The notes under the pieces were generated by a model. The model was given only the letters and a program-made list of their open reading frames with translations. It made no database searches and had not been told where the DNA came from. Shown piece after piece: positions 15,045 to 18,044 of a stretch of DNA of 18,044 bases (its first letter is position 1; each line of letters opens with the position of its first letter). This DNA is from JAGTVB01 sp964624765 (GTDB taxonomy: Bacteria > Pseudomonadota > Gammaproteobacteria > HK1). A program made the translations under genes and the position numbers. The stretch lies in NCBI GenBank assembly GCA_964624765.1, contig CAZUZO010000066.1, forward strand, positions 1 to 18,044, given 5' to 3'.

Positions 15045-15070
15045 AGGGTTCCAAGAGATAACCCACGCCG
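15030..15070 (+). terminator. Hairpin at the 3' end of the kinase gene
   Basis: CGGCGTGGG (15030-15038), in the last codons of the kinase, pairs perfectly with CCCACGCCG (15062-15070) across a 23-base loop. There is no T tract, so it may be an mRNA-stabilising or attenuating hairpin rather than a simple terminator. Confidence 0.4.
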
Positions 15071-15142
15071 CAAGAGCGATGCTTCGCCCCGTCTTCCGAG
15101 CTGCGCAAGGCGCATTCAACACGAATGCGGTATACTGGTAGC

Positions 15143-15787
15143 ATGCGTTACCCGAAGATACCAGTGGCTGTATTGAGCTTGTTTGCCGGCGTAGTCGGCC
15201 TCGTGGCCGGCTACATGCTGTACCAGACAGCCCCCGGGAAAGGAGCTCCTGAGCCCGACATCCCTGGGTTCTTGTGGCCACAACCCAAAGCGTTAACTGC
15301 TTTTAGCCTCGCCGATCACAACGGGCAACCCTTCAACCTAGACCACCTCAAGGGTCGATGGACATTTCTGTTTTTCGGATACACCTATTGTCCCGATGTC
15401 TGTCCTTTGACCTTGTCTGTATTGGCAGATGTGGAGAAGCGCTTGGCGCAGGCTAGCAAAAACCTGGAACCCACCCAGGTGGCCTTTGTGTCCATCGATC
15501 CGGGGCGAGATACTCACGAACGACTGCGGCAATATGTGCAGTATTTCAGCCACGATTTCCTCGGCGTGACGGGCGAGGAGAAACAGGTAACGGGCCTCAC
15601 CCGCCAGTTAGGGATCGTGCATATCGCAAGCAAACCTGGGCCGAGTGGCGATTATCTGGTGGATCACACTGCCTCAGTGTTATTAACAGATCCCGAAGCT
15701 CGTCTGGTCGCAATTTTTGGGCTTCCCCACGACGCGGAGACGATCGCGAACCGATTTATGGCCATCCGTGGCTTCCTGGCAGGATAG
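15143..15787 (+). CDS. SCO1/SenC-family copper protein
   Basis: A 214-residue membrane-anchored thioredoxin-fold protein. One N-terminal helix (PVAVLSLFAGVVGLVAGYML, residues 7-26) anchors it with the domain in the periplasm. The copper site is complete: Cys83 and Cys87 in YCPDVCP, plus His175 in LVDHTASV. SCO1/SenC/PrrC proteins deliver copper to or reduce the CuA site of cytochrome c oxidase and can act in redox signalling. Typical signatures DHNGQPFNLDHLKGRWTFLFFGYT and SIDPGRDT are present, and length is normal. The ATG at 15143 starts directly before the helix region; the in-frame ATG at 15125 would add six residues. It follows the kinase by about 100 bp in the same direction. A family 1 MITE-like element begins 31 bp after the stop. 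Confidence 0.9.
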   Translation: MRYPKIPVAVLSLFAGVVGLVAGYMLYQTAPGKGAPEPDIPGFLWPQPKALTAFSLADHNGQPFNLDHLKGRWTFLFFGYTYCPDVCPLTLSVLADVEKRLAQASKNLEPTQVAFVSIDPGRDTHERLRQYVQYFSHDFLGVTGEEKQVTGLTRQLGIVHIASKPGPSGDYLVDHTASVLLTDPEARLVAIFGLPHDAETIANRFMAIRGFLAG

Positions 15788-15818
15788 TGGTCATTTTGGC
15801 TGTGATCATCCTCCCTAA

Positions 15819-15961
15819 GAAGCTGTTTTAAAAATGTCACGAGCGCCGCCAGAGCAAGGCGCACGGCAGCGAGAAAGCGGAGTGTACAAAGGAGTACATG
15901 AGCATTTCGAGCTGCCGCGCAACGCAGCTCAGGCAAGCGCAGTCATTTTTAAAACAGCTTC
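15819..15961 (-). mobile_element. 143-bp MITE-like element, family 1 copy 2
   Basis: Same length and perfect termini as the copy at 6342-6484 but in opposite orientation, with a TAA direct duplication at 15816-15818 and 15962-15964. The target triplets differ between copies (TTA and TAA), supporting independent insertions at TNA. It lies between the sco and glmS 3' ends, where its paired ends could serve as a bidirectional terminator. Confidence 0.85.
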
Positions 15962-16040
15962 TAATCGGGTTTCATTTCCCTGCATCGTCACCTGCTTCAG
16001 ACTCGCCCAAGTGCGCCAGCCATGTCATTATTCTCCCCGC

Positions 16041-16078
16041 GGCGCTCCGATCGCTCGCTAGGGTTTCTTCACAATCTC
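16041..16078 (-). repeat. One-ended remnant of a family 2 element abutting glmS stop
   Basis: Read on the minus strand directly after the glmS TAA, 38 bases beginning GAGATTGTGAAGAAACC match one end of the 135-bp element at about 29 of 38 positions by eye. The preceding triplet, the TAA stop itself, fits the TNA target pattern. The opposite end was not found. Confidence 0.4.
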
Positions 16079-17911
16079 TTACTCGACCGTCACCGATTTG
16101 GCGAGATTTCTGGGTTGATCGACGTCGGTTCCCTTGACCACGGCGACGTGGTAAGCCAGCAGCTGCAATGGAACCGTGAAGGCAATGGGCGATACGACGC
16201 TGGCAATCGCGGGAAGCCTCATCACATGCACGTTCGCTGTCGACGCCATATCGACCTTAATGTCCGCAAACACGTATAACTGCCCCCCCCGTGCACGCAC
16301 CTCCTCAAGGTTGGATTTGAGCTTCTCTAGCAGCACGTCGTTCGGAGCGACACAGACGACTGGCATTTCTGCATCGACTAGGGCCAGGGGTCCATGCTTA
16401 AGTTCACCGGCCGGATAGGCTTCGGCATGGATATAGGCGATTTCCTTGAGTTTGAGTGCTCCCTCCATTGCAACCGGATAATGCAGGCCTCGACCCAGGA
16501 AGAGCGCGTGATGTTTTTCGGTGAATTCCGTCGCCAGCTCAGTAATGCCGTCGTCGAGTTGCAAGATCTCCTGGCAAATCCCTGGCAGTGCGAGCAATTG
16601 CGTCACCAATTCTTTCTCCACCTCTGGGCTGAGCCCATGGCGCCGACCGAGCACGATCACTAATAGCAGCAGGGCAGTGAGCTGAGTCGTGAATGCCTTC
16701 GTCGATGCAACCCCGATCTCTGGTCCGGCGCGGGTCATCAGAACCAGATCCGATTCACGTACCAGCGTGCTTTCCGCCACATTGACTACAGCCAGTGAGG
16801 GTCCGAATCCAAGCGCTCTGGCGCTGCGAAGCGCTGCCAGGGTGTCGGCGGTTTCCCCTGACTGGGATATGGTCACCACCAATGTGTCTGAGCTCGCCAA
16901 CGGTGTCCGGTAACGAAACTCACTGGCCACCTCCACCTGACAGGGGATCTTCGCCAAGCTCTCAAACCAGTGTCGAGCCACGAGGCCAGCATGAAAGCTC
17001 GTCCCGCAAGCAAGGATCTGAATTTTCTTCACATTCTCCAGTAACTTGCCGGCATTCGGGCCCAGCGCGTCTTCCAGCACTCGCCCGTTATGCAGGCGAC
17101 CCTCGAGCGTCTCGGCGATAGCTTGAGGCTGCTCATAGATCTCCTTGAGCATGTAATGCCGATACTCTCCCCGTTCGACAGCGTCCACCGTAAGCTCGCT
17201 GGCCACCATGCGACGCTCTACTTGGTTACCCGCGGCATCAATGGTGACGACACTTTGCCGTCGAAGCTCGGCGACATCACCATCTTCCAGAAAGACAAAC
17301 TGTTGGGTCACCGGGATCAGGGCGGCAACATCCGAGGCGATGAAATGTTCACCGATACCAAAGCCGATGGCCAGTGGACTGCCACGACGCGCGGCGATCA
17401 GACGACCGGGGGCATGTTTGCTGATAACACCGAGGGCGTAGGTGCCTTCGAGATCCCTGACGGCGGTGCGCACCGCCTGAAAAAGATCCAGCCCTTGGGC
17501 AGTGTAGTGATGTATCTGGTGAACGATGACCTCGGTGTCGGTTTCCGAGGTAAATGAGTAACCCAAGGCTTCCTGCTTCTTGCGCAGCTCCTGGTGGTTC
17601 TCGATGATGCCGTTATGCACCACGGCCACCTCCCCGCGGGCAATATGAGGATGGGCATTGGACTCGCTGGGGTTACCGTGGGTAGCCCAACGGGTGTGGG
17701 CAATCCCCACTTGACTGCGCAGCGGTTCCTCCGCTAGCCGCGCTGCGAGGGTTGCCACCTTACCGGGCAGCCTAATGCGAGCGATGTTTTGCTCCCCGTC
17801 TAGAACAGCGATCCCAGCCGAATCATAGCCTCGATACTCGAGGCGCTTCAGGCCTTCCAACAGGATGGGCACCACATCCCGTTCTGCCACAGCTCCTACG
17901 ATGCCGCACAT
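16079..17911 (-). CDS. glmS: Glutamine-fructose-6-phosphate aminotransferase GlmS
   Basis: A 610-residue enzyme making glucosamine-6-phosphate from fructose-6-phosphate and glutamine, the first step toward UDP-GlcNAc for peptidoglycan and LPS. The N-terminal glutaminase domain begins MCGIVGAV with nucleophile Cys2 and contains YRGYDSAGIA, HTRWATHG and HNGIIENH. Two SIS sugar-isomerase domains follow at about 290-430 and 460-600, with TISQSGETADT in the first. The C-terminus PRNLAKSVTVE is the invariant end of the family, with Lys605 as the Schiff-base lysine. It is full length. GGAG precedes the ATG by about 12 bases. The 133 bp upstream to the window edge show no clear gene, so the common neighbour glmU cannot be confirmed. 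A repeat remnant abuts the stop codon. Confidence 0.97.
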   Translation of the reverse strand: MCGIVGAVAERDVVPILLEGLKRLEYRGYDSAGIAVLDGEQNIARIRLPGKVATLAARLAEEPLRSQVGIAHTRWATHGNPSESNAHPHIARGEVAVVHNGIIENHQELRKKQEALGYSFTSETDTEVIVHQIHHYTAQGLDLFQAVRTAVRDLEGTYALGVISKHAPGRLIAARRGSPLAIGFGIGEHFIASDVAALIPVTQQFVFLEDGDVAELRRQSVVTIDAAGNQVERRMVASELTVDAVERGEYRHYMLKEIYEQPQAIAETLEGRLHNGRVLEDALGPNAGKLLENVKKIQILACGTSFHAGLVARHWFESLAKIPCQVEVASEFRYRTPLASSDTLVVTISQSGETADTLAALRSARALGFGPSLAVVNVAESTLVRESDLVLMTRAGPEIGVASTKAFTTQLTALLLLVIVLGRRHGLSPEVEKELVTQLLALPGICQEILQLDDGITELATEFTEKHHALFLGRGLHYPVAMEGALKLKEIAYIHAEAYPAGELKHGPLALVDAEMPVVCVAPNDVLLEKLKSNLEEVRARGGQLYVFADIKVDMASTANVHVMRLPAIASVVSPIAFTVPLQLLAYHVAVVKGTDVDQPRNLAKSVTVE

Positions 17912-18044
17912 AGTGTTTGGTTCTCCGACTTGTCACGATGAGAGGAACGCGTGGGATTATCGGTGACGGTAAGCCCTTGTGAAACCCCACTGACCAGCGC
18001 CAATCGATAGGCTGAAGGATAGCAGTCCAGGGACCGGCTAGGAG

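Noticed and set aside
17970..17990. CTTGTGAAACCCC upstream of glmS resembling a family 2 end
   Set aside because: The match is short and lacks the flanking TNA and the second end.
17912..18044. Open minus-strand frames upstream of glmS that might be the end of glmU
   Set aside because: Neither open frame resembles a GlmU C-terminus, and both run into glmS; treated as leader DNA.

Overview
The window looks like a chromosomal stretch from a gammaproteobacterium with hydrogen and sulfur chemolithotrophic traits. The main clues are a membrane-linked NiFe-hydrogenase small subunit with its Isp1/Isp2 electron-transfer partners, and a DsrE2-type sulfur-trafficking protein. A MobA, a NifX/NafY-domain protein and a DUF6763-type protein are compatible with such a host. 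The genus cannot be named from the sequence alone.

Layout. 1-222 (+): 3' end of an unidentified membrane protein. 212-3302 (-): hynS-isp1-isp2, joined by two ATGA stop/start overlaps. No hydrogenase large subunit follows. 3303-4053: leader and intergenic DNA with a structured repeat. 4054-4686 (+): dsrE2. 4687-5780: about 1.1 kb without a supported gene, holding a decayed transposon-like repeat. 5781-6053 (+): small RRM RNA-binding protein. 6342-6484: intact 143-bp MITE-like element. 6512-6799 (+): small lipoprotein. 6800-7741: gene-poor, holding a second copy of the hynS-leader repeat. 7742-8062 (+): NifX/NafY-domain protein. 8410-8712 (+): acidic DUF6763-like protein, convergent with mobA (8709-9332, -). 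9408-9542 and 11428-11562: an inverted pair of 135-bp elements flanking a small Cys-motif membrane protein (9555-9932, -) and a protoporphyrinogen oxidase (10076-11410, -). 11714-15787 (+): adenine/adenosine deaminase, a hybrid sensor kinase overlapping it, then a SCO1/SenC copper protein. 15819-15961: second 143-bp element, inverted relative to the first. 16079-17911 (-): glmS.

How the genes may work together. HynS, Isp1 and Isp2 form the electron-output side of an Isp-type (group 1e) uptake hydrogenase: Tat-exported small subunit, membrane cytochrome b, cytoplasmic HdrD-like Fe-S protein. DsrE2, MobA and the NifX/NafY-domain protein fit sulfur handling and metal cofactor supply. HemY-type PPO and the Sco protein contribute to heme and cytochrome oxidase assembly.

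The most notable non-gene structure is a set of related short elements with perfect or near-perfect inverted termini, each flanked by a 3-bp TNA target duplication. They sit as two nested inverted pairs, with decayed relatives nearby. A separate structured repeat is shared between the hynS leader and the 7.2-7.4 kb region. No complete transposase, CRISPR array, tRNA or rRNA was seen, and I did not find a convincing wholly new multi-gene system.
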